Program-made: the position numbers and the translations under genes | Part shown: piece by piece, positions 33,138-41,892 of the stretch | How the letters are laid out: every line of letters starts with the position of its first letter | Numbering within the stretch: the first letter of the stretch is position 1 | The notes under the pieces: generated by a model | What the model was told of the DNA's origin: nothing | Databases searched by the model: none | What the model saw: the letters and a program-made list of their open reading frames with translations, nothing else | Assembly (NCBI RefSeq): GCF_016786355.1 | Contig: NZ_JADWYX010000027.1 | Coordinates: forward strand, 1 to 48,622 | DNA from: Frankia sp. AgB1.9 | GTDB lineage: Bacteria > Actinomycetota > Actinomycetes > Frankiales > Frankiaceae | Length of the DNA stretch: 48,622 nt | Reading direction: 5' to 3'

Positions 33138-33172
33138 TAGTAACAGTGATCAAGCCCGGGTGGACTGGGTGC

Positions 33173-34526
33173 TCAGTCGAGGCGTTCGAGTATCGCGGCG
33201 ATTCCCTGGCCGCCGCCGATGCACAGCGTCTCCAGGGCGTATCGCGCGTCGCGCCGGTGCATTTCCCGCACCATGGTCGCGAGTATGGGGCCCCCCGGGG
33301 GCGCGCCCCGGGGGGCCCACCAGCTGGCCGCCCCCGTTGCGTTGCCCCCGGGCCCCGCCGTAAAGCCCCACCCCCCCCCCCCGGGGCGCGCCGCCCCCCC
33401 CCCCCCCCCCCCCCCGGGCCGGCCCCCCCCCCCCCCCGGCCCCCCCGACCGGGTGGCCCAACGAGATGCCGGACCCGTTGACGTTCACCCGGTCCCAGTC
33501 CTTCTCGCCGAAGCCCCACGCCCGGCCGCAGGCGAGGACCTGGGCGGCGAACGCCTCGTTCAGCTCGATCAGGTCGAGGTCGGCCATCGTCAGCCCGGCG
33601 CGCTCGAGCGCCTTCGCCGTCGCGGGGACCGGCCCGATCCCCATCCGGGCCGGCTCGACGCCGGCGACCGCCCAGCTGACCAGCCGGGCCAGTGGCCGCA
33701 GGCCGAGCCGCTCCGCCTCGTCCGGATGGGTCACGACGCAGGCCGCGGCGCCGTCGTTCTGCCCGCTGGCGTTCCCGGCCGTCACCGTCGCGGCCGGGTC
33801 GGAGCGGCCCAGGATGGGCCGCAGCCCGGCCAGCTTCTCGATGGTCGTGTCCGCGCGCGGATGCTCGTCGGCGTCGACGACCACCTCCCCGCCACGGGCG
33901 GGGACCGCGACCGGGATGATCTCGTCGGCGAACCGGCCGGAGCGCTGGGCGTCGACGGCCCGCCGGTGCGAGCGCAGCGCGAACTCGTCCTGCTCCGACC
34001 GGGAGATCTCGTACTCGCGGCGCAGGTTCTCCGCCGTCTCGATCATCCCGCCCGGTACGGGGAACCTGCGGCCGCCGGCCGTCAGCCGCCCGCGGGCGAG
34101 CGCGTCGCGCAGCTCGACGGCCCCGCCGCGGATGCCCCAGCGCATCTCGGTGGAGTAGAACGCGGCGTTGCTCATGCTCTCGGCCCCGCCGGCGATCACC
34201 ACGTCGGCGACCCCGGTCTGGACGAGCATCGCGGCCATCGTGACGGTCTGGACCCCGGAGCCGCAGCGGCGGTCGAGCTGGAGACCGGGAACGTCGATGT
34301 CGAGCCCCGCGTCGAGCGCGACCACCCGGCCCAGCGCCGGCGCCTCCATGGTCGGGTAACAGGAGCCGAACAGCACGTCGTCGACGTCCGAGCTCGCCAG
34401 GCCGGTCCGCTCCAGCAGGCCGCGCACGACGGTGGCCCCCAGCTCATGGGCGGCCAGCGCCTTCAGCGCGCCGCCGTACCCACCCACCGCCGTACGCACC
34501 GGCTCGCAGATCACCGCTGACCGCAT
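33173..34526 (-). CDS. Thiolase (acetyl-CoA acyltransferase), frame broken by low-complexity insert
   Basis: The N-terminal part is a standard thiolase: RTAVGGYGG, the nucleophile Cys88 in [25 protein letters not shown] and GISLGHPVG with the catalytic His. After GHPVG, about 160 bp of C/G homopolymer (33287-33446) interrupts the gene. Beyond it the expected C-terminus resumes ([13 protein letters not shown], then [16 protein letters not shown] and TGA at 33175-33173) with the second catalytic Cys. Only about 15 bp would be expected there, so the gene is probably intact in the organism and damaged in the sequence. GGAG precedes ATG 34526 (alternative ATG 34532). Probable product of site G control. 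Confidence 0.85.
33287..33446. other. Artefact-like C-rich tract inside the thiolase gene
   Basis: Around 160 bp of C and G runs, up to about 23 C in a row, without coding pattern. It separates two parts of one thiolase reading frame. It has the same composition as both window ends, so it looks like a contig join or unreadable sequence. Confidence 0.75.
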
Positions 34527-34551
34527 CGTCATCCTCTCCGAGCCGGCTTCG

Positions 34552-34585
34552 CCCGCGGGCTCCGACCTCCCGCGGGCTCCGACCT
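34552..34585. repeat. 17-bp tandem direct repeat in the thiolase leader
   Basis: CCCGCGGGCTCCGACCT occurs twice without a gap just upstream of the thiolase start. Each unit contains the palindrome CCCGCGGG. No function can be assigned. Confidence 0.5.
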
Positions 34586-34631
34586 TCCGAGCCACGGCCC
34601 TCTCGAGGCATAGCCCCCTCGAGCCCCTGCA

Positions 34632-34653
34632 TCGATGTCGACATCAACCTCGA
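34632..34653. promoter_or_regulatory. TCGA-box operator, site G (divergent promoter)
   Basis: Boxes TCGA, TCGA, TCAA and TCGA sit on an exact 6-bp pitch, 106 bp before the thiolase and 105 bp before the IclR gene. It is one of the best matches to the consensus. TCGACA at 34638-34643 is placed like a -35 element for the rightward gene. Confidence 0.7.
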
Positions 34654-34724
34654 TGTCTGGAAGACTAGCCTCGGCCGCCGGGCCTGGCAATGTTTGCGCG
34701 GCGCCTGATTCGCACTGCGCGAAC

Positions 34725-34749
34725 GTCGGTAGCCGTAGACGCTACCGTC
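34725..34749. promoter_or_regulatory. 25-bp inverted repeat at the IclR start, candidate IclR operator
   Basis: Arms GTCGGTAGC and GCTACCGTC (8 of 9 complementary) flank a 7-bp spacer and end 8 bp before the IclR ATG. The right arm includes TACCGT, a possible -10 box. Autorepression by the IclR protein is the natural reading. The sequence is unlike the TCGA-box sites. Confidence 0.5.
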
Positions 34750-34757
34750 GTCACATC

Positions 34758-35747
34758 ATGAGTAGACCGTCACCGCAGACAGACCGGCTCCTCGACCTGG
34801 TCGACCTGCTGTCCAGGCAGCCGACCGACGGGGTCACGCTGGCCGAGGTCGCCCGCGCGCTCGGGCTGAGCAAGGCGACCATCCATCCGATGATGGTGAC
34901 GTTGACGCGGCGGGGCTGGCTGCTGCGTCATCCCGAGCGCCACACCTACCGCCTGGGCCCGGCGCTCGTCGCCGCCGGGCGCGTCGCCGCCCACGGCCAC
35001 CCCGTCGTCGACGCCGCCCGACCGGTGGTGCGCGACCTGGCCGCGGCCACCGGGCTGACCTGCCTCGCGTTCGTCGCCGGGGCGATGCCCGGCGAGCCCG
35101 ACGAGCTGCTGGTCGGCGAGATCGGGCAGCCGCCGCAGCCGCCGGTGGGCGGCGGCGGCGACGCGCATCGCTACCTGCGGCTGGGCGACCGGTTCCCGCG
35201 CAAGCCGCCGATCGGCTCGACCTGTGTGGCCTGGTCGGACGATCCCGGCGACGTCGAGCGGTGGCTCGACCAGCTGGGTCCCGAGCGCCCGGCCGACGCG
35301 CTCGCGCAGATCACCCCGAGCCTGGACGGGGTACGCGCGCGTGGCTGGTCGGCCGAGGTGGACAGCCAGCTGCGCGAACGGATCGACCTGCTCGCCAGCG
35401 AGCTCGGCGAGGACCAGCGCGGGGTCGAGCACGCCGCGGCGCTGCGCCGGATCCTGGGCGACGTGCACCGGCTCTTCGGCCTCGCCGACGCGCTTCCGGC
35501 CGTGATCGAGCCAGCGGGCAGCTACCGCGTCTCCACCGTGTGCGCCCCGGTGTTCGACGGCGGCGGCGACGTGGTGGTGGTGCTCGCGGCCATCTGCGCC
35601 TCCGAACAGCACCACGCGCCGCCCCGGACCGGCGCCGAGGTCCTGCTGCTCGGCGAGCGGGTCGCCGCGGCGGCCGGCGGCCTGACGGCCGCGACCCAGG
35701 GCCGCCCGCCGAGGACCTGGCGCCGCCGACCGCCAGCGTTCGCATAG
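34758..35747 (+). CDS. IclR-family transcriptional regulator
   Basis: A 329-residue regulator. The N-terminal winged helix covers about residues 8-65 (VTLAEVARALGLSKATIHPMM and then GWLLRHPERHTYRLGP). It is followed by an IclR-type effector domain (GLTCLAFVAG, RFPRKPPIGSTCVAW, and VSTVCAPVFDGGGDVV near the end). IclR proteins usually govern aromatic or acid degradation genes and bind a pathway metabolite. It is divergent from the thiolase. No ribosome-binding site is visible, and the message may be nearly leaderless. Gene order suggests control of the thiolase and/or the CoA ligase that follows. Confidence 0.86.
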   Translation: MSRPSPQTDRLLDLVDLLSRQPTDGVTLAEVARALGLSKATIHPMMVTLTRRGWLLRHPERHTYRLGPALVAAGRVAAHGHPVVDAARPVVRDLAAATGLTCLAFVAGAMPGEPDELLVGEIGQPPQPPVGGGGDAHRYLRLGDRFPRKPPIGSTCVAWSDDPGDVERWLDQLGPERPADALAQITPSLDGVRARGWSAEVDSQLRERIDLLASELGEDQRGVEHAAALRRILGDVHRLFGLADALPAVIEPAGSYRVSTVCAPVFDGGGDVVVVLAAICASEQHHAPPRTGAEVLLLGERVAAAAGGLTAATQGRPPRTWRRRPPAFA

Positions 35748-35767
35748 TGCGGCTGTTGCTTCGCGCA

Positions 35768-35956
35768 ATGCGCCGTGACACGCTGCGGTTCCGGCTCGCG
35801 GCCAGGGACATCCAGGCGGAGATCGGTGACGTGCTCGCCGGGACGTCACTCCCCCGCCCTGGTCACCTCGGCCGCGAGCCGGGCCCTGAGCCGACCGACG
35901 CTCGGCTTGCGCCCACGCCCGCCCTCGCTGACACGGCGGCCAGCGGCAAATCCTGA
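35768..35956 (+). CDS. Possible small protein, weak evidence
   Basis: An open frame of 62 codons between the IclR and CoA ligase genes (MRRDTLRFRLAARDIQAEIG at its start). Third-position G/C is lower than in true genes here and the C-terminal half is Pro/Ala-rich. There is no convincing ribosome-binding site and no family match. It may simply be non-coding leader. Confidence 0.2.
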   Translation: MRRDTLRFRLAARDIQAEIGDVLAGTSLPRPGHLGREPGPEPTDARLAPTPALADTAASGKS

Positions 35957-35977
35957 CCACCTCGCGGAGAGCCTCAC

Positions 35978-37546
35978 GTGTATCCGGGTCTGTACGCCGA
36001 GAAGAGCCCCGACAAGCCGGCGGTGGTCCTCAGCCCGGCCGGCGAGCGGATCGACTACCGAACGCTGGAGGCGCGGTCCCGCCAGTTCGCGCGGGTGCTG
36101 CGGGCCCGCGGGCTGCGTCCCGGGGACACCGTCGCGATCCTGGCCGAGAACCACGTGCGCTACCTCGAGGTCTACTGGGCGGTCATCCGGTCCGGGCTGT
36201 ACCTGACCGCCGTCAACTGGCACCTGACGGCCCCGGAGGCCGCCTACCTGCTGAACGACTCGGCGGCCCGCGTCCTGGTGACCACCACGCGGTTCACCGA
36301 CCTGGCCCGCGAGGTCGTCGGCCTCAGCCCGACCTGCGCGGCGGCGTTCCTGCTCGACGGCAGCGCGGCCGGCTTCGAGTCCTACCAGGACGCGGTCGCG
36401 GGGCAGTCGGACGCGCCGTTGGCGGACCAGCCGGCCGGCGAGGTGATGCTCTACTCCTCCGGCACGACCGGACGGCCGAAGGGCATCCGCCGGGCGCTGT
36501 CCGGGCTGCAGGTCGACGAGCCCGGCCGGATCAGCGCCTCCCGGATGGGCAGGGCACTGCTCGGGATCGGCGAGGACTCGGTCTACCTCACGCCGGCGCC
36601 GCTCTACCACGCGGCGGGCCTGCAGTGGTCGGCCGCCGCGCACGAGCTCGGCGCGACGCTGGTCATCATGGAACGCTTCGACGCCGAACAGCTGATGGCG
36701 GTGATCGAACGCGAGCGGGTGACCCACGTCCAGGTCGTGCCGACCATGATGGTCCGCCTGCTCAAGCTCCCCGCCGGCGTTCGGGCCCGCTACGACCTGT
36801 CCAGCCTGCGCTCGCTGGTGCACGCGGCCGCGCCCTGCCCGCCGGCGGTGAAGCGGCAGATGATCAGCTGGCTCGGCCCGATCGTCGACGAGTACTACTC
36901 CAGCACCGAGGGCTCAGGGATGACCTTCATCCGTGCCGCCGACTGGCTGGAGCACCCGGGATCCGTCGGCCGGCCCACCGTCGGCACGCCGCATGTCTGT
37001 GCCGAGGACGGCTCGGAGGTGCCCACGGGCGAGCCGGGACTGCTCTACTTCGACCGCGAGACGGCGCTGTTCGAGTACCACAACGACCCGCAGAAGACCC
37101 GCGAGGGCCGGCATCCCGCCCATCCGACGTGGACGACCTCCGGGGACATGGGCTACCTCGACGCGGACGGCTACCTCTATCTGACCGACCGCAAGAGCTT
37201 CACCATCATCTCCGGCGGGGTGAACATCTATCCCGCCGAGATCGAGGCGGTGCTCATCCTGCACCCGGCGGTCGCCGACGTCGCCGTGTTCGGCCTCCCG
37301 CACGACGAGATGGGCGAGTACGTCCACGCCGTCGTCCAGCCCGCGGCCGGCGTCGAACCGACACCCGAGCTGGCCGAACGGCTTCTCGCCTTCGCGGGCG
37401 AGCAGCTCGCCCGCTTCAAGGTTCCCCGGGTGGTGACCTTCCGCCACGAGCTGCCCCGCATGCCGACCGGAAAGCTCGCCAAGACCGCGCTGCGCCAGGA
37501 ACACCTCGCGGCAGCCGGCGACGCGAGCACCCCGAGCCGAGCATGA
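35978..37546 (+). CDS. AMP-dependent acyl-CoA synthetase
   Basis: A 522-residue adenylate-forming enzyme: P-loop YSSGTTGRPKGIRR (about 163), LYHAAGLQW, YYSSTEGSG, TTSGDMGYLD, DRKSFTIISGGVNIYPAEIE and MPTGKLAKTALR with the catalytic Lys. It is the most standard of the three ligases here and resembles FadD-type enzymes that activate branched or cyclic acids. The GTG start has GGAG about 9 bp upstream. It is flanked by the IclR gene (230 bp upstream) and a TetR gene downstream in the same direction. Confidence 0.92.
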   Translation: MYPGLYAEKSPDKPAVVLSPAGERIDYRTLEARSRQFARVLRARGLRPGDTVAILAENHVRYLEVYWAVIRSGLYLTAVNWHLTAPEAAYLLNDSAARVLVTTTRFTDLAREVVGLSPTCAAAFLLDGSAAGFESYQDAVAGQSDAPLADQPAGEVMLYSSGTTGRPKGIRRALSGLQVDEPGRISASRMGRALLGIGEDSVYLTPAPLYHAAGLQWSAAAHELGATLVIMERFDAEQLMAVIERERVTHVQVVPTMMVRLLKLPAGVRARYDLSSLRSLVHAAAPCPPAVKRQMISWLGPIVDEYYSSTEGSGMTFIRAADWLEHPGSVGRPTVGTPHVCAEDGSEVPTGEPGLLYFDRETALFEYHNDPQKTREGRHPAHPTWTTSGDMGYLDADGYLYLTDRKSFTIISGGVNIYPAEIEAVLILHPAVADVAVFGLPHDEMGEYVHAVVQPAAGVEPTPELAERLLAFAGEQLARFKVPRVVTFRHELPRMPTGKLAKTALRQEHLAAAGDASTPSRA

Positions 37547-37633
37547 GCCGAGCATGAGGCGGACCGCCGACCCTGGGAGCCGCCCGCCGGGACGCACGCA
37601 GTGGAATACCGAGGACAGCAAAGGCGGACGGCA

Positions 37634-38290
37634 ATGCTCGTCGACCTGGAATTAGCCCGCCGCGGCGTGCCCACGCTGTCCGCGGAACGGCAGGCGACCC
37701 GGGACCGGCTCCTGGCGGCGGCCCGGGTGGTGTTCGAGCGTGACGGATTCAGGAAATCGCGGATCACCGACATCTCGCATCTCGGCGGCCTCGCGCATGG
37801 CGGTTTCTATCGTTACTTCGATTCCAAGGAGGCCGTCTTGCTGGAGCTCGCCGAGGCCGCGTCCGAACGGCTGGGCACTCCGTTCGACGGCGTCACGTTC
37901 GACTCCGACTCGCTCGACGACCTGCCAGACCTGCTCGCGGCCGGCATTCGCCGGTACCTGGAGGTCTTTCAGGACGAGGCACGGATACTGACCCTGCTCG
38001 GCGAGACCGGGCACCAGAACGAACGGCTGCGGGCCCGCTCCCGCGATCCGCGCCGTCCCGCGGTGGCCCGGCATGTGGAGCAGGTCCGTCGGCTGCAGCG
38101 GCGCGGGCTGGTCGACGGCAGGGTCAGCCCGGAGATCATGGTCTTCGCTCTCGTCGGCATGCTGGAGCTGTTCGCCGAGCGCTGGCTGGTGGACCGCACC
38201 GTCGCCGGTGACCTCGACATGGCCGTCACGCAGCTCACCCGGATGTGCCTGCACGCGCTGCGGCTGACGGGCCACCCCGCCCACCTGTGA
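37634..38290 (+). CDS. TetR-family transcriptional regulator (second of three)
   Basis: A 218-residue TetR protein. The HTH covers about 43-63 (ITDISHLGGLAHGGFYRYF) with the signature continuing SKEAVLLEL; the C-terminal ligand domain ends DMAVTQLTRMCLHALRL. Its turn sequence LGGLAHGG is unusual, since most members have AGVS. It is 88 bp after the CoA ligase and may be co-transcribed with it. ATG 37634 is preferred; a GTG at 37601 is also in frame. No TCGA-box site lies immediately upstream. Confidence 0.84.
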   Translation: MLVDLELARRGVPTLSAERQATRDRLLAAARVVFERDGFRKSRITDISHLGGLAHGGFYRYFDSKEAVLLELAEAASERLGTPFDGVTFDSDSLDDLPDLLAAGIRRYLEVFQDEARILTLLGETGHQNERLRARSRDPRRPAVARHVEQVRRLQRRGLVDGRVSPEIMVFALVGMLELFAERWLVDRTVAGDLDMAVTQLTRMCLHALRLTGHPAHL

Positions 38291-38375
38291 CGACGCGCTC
38301 GTAGACTCCCCCGACCGGGCGCTCCTCCATACAGCCCCACCCGTCGCCGCGGGCGGGCGTCGGACCGCGTCAAAG

Positions 38376-38397
38376 CCGACATTGACGTCGACTCCAA
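38376..38397. promoter_or_regulatory. TCGA-box operator, site H (before the third TetR)
   Basis: Boxes CCGA, TTGA, TCGA and CCAA on a 6-bp pitch with a central TTGACGTCGA. It lies 154 bp before the TetR gene at 38551. Placement next to a TetR gene makes autoregulation by that protein possible. Confidence 0.6.
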
Positions 38398-38550
38398 TGC
38401 TCAGGGACGATGGGTCGCGCGGAAGAACGCTCTGTGCGGGCAGGGCATTACTATGCGTAAGATGCGATCCTTTGGCCGGCAGGTGGCCGACCGCGGCGTC
38501 GTCGCGGTGCAGGACGCCGACAGGGGGTTTCGGAGTGGCTGAGGATCGAC

Positions 38551-39252
38551 GTGGCTGAGGGAGCCGAGCGCGCCGAGCCGCTGGCCTCGATCCCCAACGC
38601 GAGCCGGGGCTGGCAGGGCGCGGCCCGCAACAAGCGCCGGGGCACCGGGCGCACGAGCCGGGGCCGGCAGACCCGGGACCAGCTGGTCGACGCGGCCCGG
38701 GTGGTGTTCGAACGCGACGGCTTCCTGCAGGCCCGCGTCGCGGACATCTGCGACGAGGCCGGCGTCTCGCACGGCTCCTTCTACACGTACTTCGTCTCGA
38801 AGGAAGAGATCTTCCGCACGCTTGTCGACTCGATCGAGCTCGATCTGCTCACCGTCGAGCACGCGACCGACGACGACCACGACCCGGTCGGGCGCATCCG
38901 GGCGGCCAACGAGCACTACCTGCGGACCTACGCCGCCAACGCCGGGATCATGCGCGTCATCCACCAGGTCGCCACCATCGACGTCGAGGTCTGGCGGACC
39001 CGCTTCCAGCGCCAGGACGCCTTCGCGCACGCCATCGAACGGCGGATCCGGGCCCTGCAGGCGAGCGGCGTCGCCGACCCGGCCATCGAGCCGTACTACG
39101 CGGCCCAGGCCCTCGGCGGCATGGTCGCCTACTTCGCCGAACTGCTGTTCAACTCGCCCGACCCGGTCAACGCGGACACCGACACCGCTATCGAGGCGCT
39201 CACCCGGATCTGGCTCAACGCCCTGGGAATTCGCGAAAAGGACACGCAGTGA
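38551..39252 (+). CDS. TetR-family transcriptional regulator (third of three)
   Basis: A 233-residue TetR protein with a basic N-terminal extension (ARNKRRGTGRTSRGRQTRD). The HTH at about 62-82 is RVADICDEAGVSHGSFYTYF, followed by SKEEIFRTL. The helical C-domain (IRAANEHYLRTYAANAGIMRVIHQV) resembles acyl-CoA-responsive members. GTG 38551 has GAGG 6 bp upstream. Its stop overlaps the GTG of an enoyl-CoA hydratase (GTGA), so regulator and enzyme are made together. With site H upstream, it is the best single candidate for the TCGA-box repressor. Confidence 0.88.
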   Translation: MAEGAERAEPLASIPNASRGWQGAARNKRRGTGRTSRGRQTRDQLVDAARVVFERDGFLQARVADICDEAGVSHGSFYTYFVSKEEIFRTLVDSIELDLLTVEHATDDDHDPVGRIRAANEHYLRTYAANAGIMRVIHQVATIDVEVWRTRFQRQDAFAHAIERRIRALQASGVADPAIEPYYAAQALGGMVAYFAELLFNSPDPVNADTDTAIEALTRIWLNALGIREKDTQ

Positions 39253-40208
39253 CGGCAGACGACCAGGCCCCGGCGAGCAGTCTCGGCTACGCGCCAGCTG
39301 ACGGCGACGTCGCGGAGGTGACCGACGGTCCGGTGGCGCTCCACATCGGGACCGACGGCGTCGGCGTGGTGATCCTGAACCGCCCGCAGCGGCGCAACGG
39401 CTGGAACCCCGAGCTTGAGCAGCGTTACTTCGAGGTGCTGGAGCTCGTCGACCGCGACCCCCGGGTCCGGGTGGTCATCGTGACCGGGGCGGGCACCACC
39501 TTCTGCCCGGGGGTCGACAGCGGCCGCCTCGAAGGGATCTCAAGCGACGGCCTGGACCTGACCGGGCGCCGCTCGCCGGTCCGGGCGTGGGCGCTGCGCA
39601 AGCCGATGGTCGCGGCGGTGAACGGCGCGTGCGCCGGCATGGGCCTGGTGCAGGCGCTGCTGTGCGACGTGCGGATCGCCGCGCGCGGGGTTCGTTTCAC
39701 CACGGCCTTCGCGCGACGCGGGCTGGCGGGCGAGTTCGGCGTCACCTGGCTGCTGCCCCGGCTGATCGGGGCCGGGCGAGCGGCCGACCTGCTGCTGTCC
39801 TCGCGGGTCTTCGACGCGGACGAGGCGCTGACCCTTGGCCTGGTCAACCGCGTCGTCGAGCCGGGCGAGCTGGCCGCGGCGACCCGCGCCTACGCCGCCG
39901 ACATCGCCGAGAACTGCTCGCCGACCTCGCTCGCGCTGCTGCGCCACCAGCTGCACACCGACCAGCAGGGTGACCTGGAGGCGGCGCTGGACCGCTCCTA
40001 CCGGGCCATGGCGGTCGCCGTCACCGGTCAGGACTTCCGCGAGGGCCTGTCCAGCTTCCTGGAGAAGCGCAAGGCCGCCTTCCCGCCGCTGGCCGACGAT
40101 CTCGACCCAGTCGCGGTCACCGGCGCGGACCTGCCGGAGCTCGACCTCGTCCCGCAGATCTCCCTGAAGCGGGTCTCGACCGACGGCCCAGGCTCCAGCG
40201 CCCGTTAG
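39249..40208 (+). CDS. Enoyl-CoA hydratase/isomerase family protein
   Basis: A 319-residue crotonase-superfamily protein, longer than the usual 260 residues because of N- and C-terminal extensions. Oxyanion-hole segments are TTFCPGVDSGR and NGACAGMGLVQALLCD. The segment RRGLAGEFGVTWLLPRLIG lacks the Pro-Glu pair of classical hydratases but has a Glu four residues later, as in many actinobacterial paralogues. It is coupled to the TetR gene and followed by a strong hairpin. It may hydrate an enoyl-CoA or open a ring; the substrate is unknown. Confidence 0.88.
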   Translation: MTADDQAPASSLGYAPADGDVAEVTDGPVALHIGTDGVGVVILNRPQRRNGWNPELEQRYFEVLELVDRDPRVRVVIVTGAGTTFCPGVDSGRLEGISSDGLDLTGRRSPVRAWALRKPMVAAVNGACAGMGLVQALLCDVRIAARGVRFTTAFARRGLAGEFGVTWLLPRLIGAGRAADLLLSSRVFDADEALTLGLVNRVVEPGELAAATRAYAADIAENCSPTSLALLRHQLHTDQQGDLEAALDRSYRAMAVAVTGQDFREGLSSFLEKRKAAFPPLADDLDPVAVTGADLPELDLVPQISLKRVSTDGPGSSAR

Positions 40209-40214
40209 ACGAGA

Positions 40215-40246
40215 ACGACCGCCCAGCCCGGAGGCTGAGCGGTCGT
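40215..40246 (+). terminator. Hairpin terminator after the hydratase
   Basis: Arms ACGACCGCCCAGCC and GGCTGAGCGGTCGT (13 of 14 paired) with a 4-nt loop, starting 6 bp after the stop. No U tract, but the stem is very stable. Confidence 0.7.
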
Positions 40247-40279
40247 CTCTGATCTCGGACGGCGGCGCGGACCTCGAAC

Positions 40280-40311
40280 GGTGGCGCGGCCGACCTGCGG
40301 CCGGCGCCACC
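40280..40311 (-). terminator. Hairpin terminator after the solute-binding protein gene
   Basis: GGTGGCGCGGCCG pairs with CGGCCGGCGCCACC (one bulge) around a 5-nt loop, 15 bp downstream of the leftward stop codon. With the hairpin at 40215 it insulates two convergent genes. Confidence 0.6.
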
Positions 40312-40326
40312 GCCGAGGCCGTCGTC

Positions 40327-41574
40327 TCAGGACGAGGCCGAGACCGTGACGCCGTCGATCACCGAACCACAGACCGGCGAGGCGTTCTTGACGGGCGTGA
40401 ACACCTTGCCCTCAAGCTTCGTGACCCACAGGCAGTTGTCGGCACCGCCGACGCTGCTCGTCCGGTCGTTGATGTCGATCTTGTGGCTGCCGAACAGGCC
40501 GAGCGCGGTGAAGGCGTGGATGCCGGACAGCGCCTTGATCAGGGGAGCCGACGCGGTCTGGCCGCCGCTCGCCTTCAGGGCCTCGACCAGCAGGCCCACG
40601 GAGATGTAGCTGCTGTACATGGCGTACGTCGGCGCACCGTTGACGCCCCCGGCCTTGAGGTCGGCCGAGAACTGCTTGGTCGCCGCGGTCTGCATCTCGA
40701 TCGGTTCGAACTGCATGCCGAAGTACGCGCCCTGCGCGTCGTTGATCGCGCCGGGGCCGGCCCCGAGCAGGTCGCCGCCGTACCCGGTCGGCAGCAGCGC
40801 GGCCTTGATGTTCACGCCCTGGTCACGAAGCGCCGTGATGAGCGCGAAGCTCGTGTTGGGGTCGATCTGGAGGGCCAGCCCGTCGACGCCGGCGCTCTTC
40901 ATCGCCAGCGCGACAGGACCGATGTCGGTCGTGCCGAAGGGAACGGCGGCGTTCAGGTAGCCGACCTTGATACCGGCCTTCTTCGCCGACTCCCCCGCCG
41001 CCTTCGCCGTCTCAGCGGACGTCGGCGAGATTGCGTAGCCGAGGGCGCCGAGGGTGGTCACGCCCTGAGCCTTGAAGAACGTGCCCGCGGTCGTGGCGAC
41101 CTTCGTGGTGTTCAACGCGCCCACCACGGAGAACATGTTGGGGGCCGTGATCCACTCGGGGCCGTCCTGGCCGTTACCCAGAACCGGGACGTTGTGCTGG
41201 GTGAAATAGGCGGACGTCGTGAAGGTCAGCGCCGACAGCGCGATGACGGCCGAGACGTGGTCGCGGGTGACCATCTTCTGCGCGGCGGCCAGCGCGGTCG
41301 TCGGGTTCGTGGCCGTGTCCGCGACGACATAGCGGATCTTGTAGCCGTTGCGGGCCGCGTACTGAACGCCGGCCTTCATTCCGTCCACGCTTGTCCGGGC
41401 CGCGGACGCCGCCGGGCCGGTCTGGTCCGTCAGCAGGCCGATGACAATCGACTTGCTGGGGCCGGCCGTGGCCGCGCCGGCGGTTCCGCCGGAGCTGGAA
41501 CCGCAGGCCGCGGTTGCCGCGAGAGCGCTCGCGGCAGCCACGGCGACGAGAACGTTTCTTGACCTCGAACGCAT
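40327..41574 (-). CDS. Branched-chain amino acid-type ABC transporter substrate-binding lipoprotein
   Basis: A 415-residue exported lipoprotein. Residues 1-23 form a signal peptide (RSRSRN, then a hydrophobic Ala-rich core) ending in the lipobox ATAAC with Cys24, followed by a Ser/Gly linker. The rest is a type I periplasmic-binding fold of the Peripla_BP_6 group (KSIVIGLLTDQTGPAAS, GYKIRYVVADTATNPTTALA, VSAVIALSALTFTTSA). It would capture a hydrophobic acid, aromatic or amino acid for an ABC importer. No permease or ATPase gene is in the window. ATG 41574 begins the signal peptide; an upstream frame to 41661 has no signal character. Operator I lies about 320 bp upstream. Confidence 0.9.
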   Translation of the reverse strand: MRSRSRNVLVAVAAASALAATAACGSSSGGTAGAATAGPSKSIVIGLLTDQTGPAASAARTSVDGMKAGVQYAARNGYKIRYVVADTATNPTTALAAAQKMVTRDHVSAVIALSALTFTTSAYFTQHNVPVLGNGQDGPEWITAPNMFSVVGALNTTKVATTAGTFFKAQGVTTLGALGYAISPTSAETAKAAGESAKKAGIKVGYLNAAVPFGTTDIGPVALAMKSAGVDGLALQIDPNTSFALITALRDQGVNIKAALLPTGYGGDLLGAGPGAINDAQGAYFGMQFEPIEMQTAATKQFSADLKAGGVNGAPTYAMYSSYISVGLLVEALKASGGQTASAPLIKALSGIHAFTALGLFGSHKIDINDRTSSVGGADNCLWVTKLEGKVFTPVKNASPVCGSVIDGVTVSASS

Positions 41575-41720
41575 TTCCTGGCCACTCCTGATTGATGTTC
41601 CGAGAACTTCAACGGCGAATGCGGGACAAACCTGGCATGCCCGGGCGATCGCCTTTGACAAGATCCTGGGAGAAATGCCCTGGCAACATGGCCGGGTCCT
41701 GTGGAGGTGCCCGCCGGCCG

Positions 41721-41758
41721 CCGTGGGCCGCCCGAGAGAGAGGGCCGCCGGCCCACGG
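41721..41758. terminator. Stem-loop in the solute-binding protein leader
   Basis: CCGTGGGCCG and CGGCCCACGG form a perfect 10-bp stem around an 18-nt purine-rich loop (GAGAGAGAGGG). It lies between operator I and the gene, so it could be an attenuator or an mRNA stability element. Confidence 0.45.
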
Positions 41759-41892
41759 TGTTAAGTAATGGGCGTCAGGACTCCAATCTTGCGGCGCGGG
41801 ACGCTACGGCTTGGGGACCGGCGCCCGCAGGTGCGCCAGCCCCGAGATCGGTGGAACGCACGGTGCCTGACGCGAGGCAATGTATCGCAATG

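Noticed and set aside
30684..33140. An 818-codon open frame on the plus strand across SDR, NTF2 and P450 genes
   Set aside because: High-GC shadow frame. It shows no domain pattern, and the genes in the other frames and on the other strand carry clear motifs.
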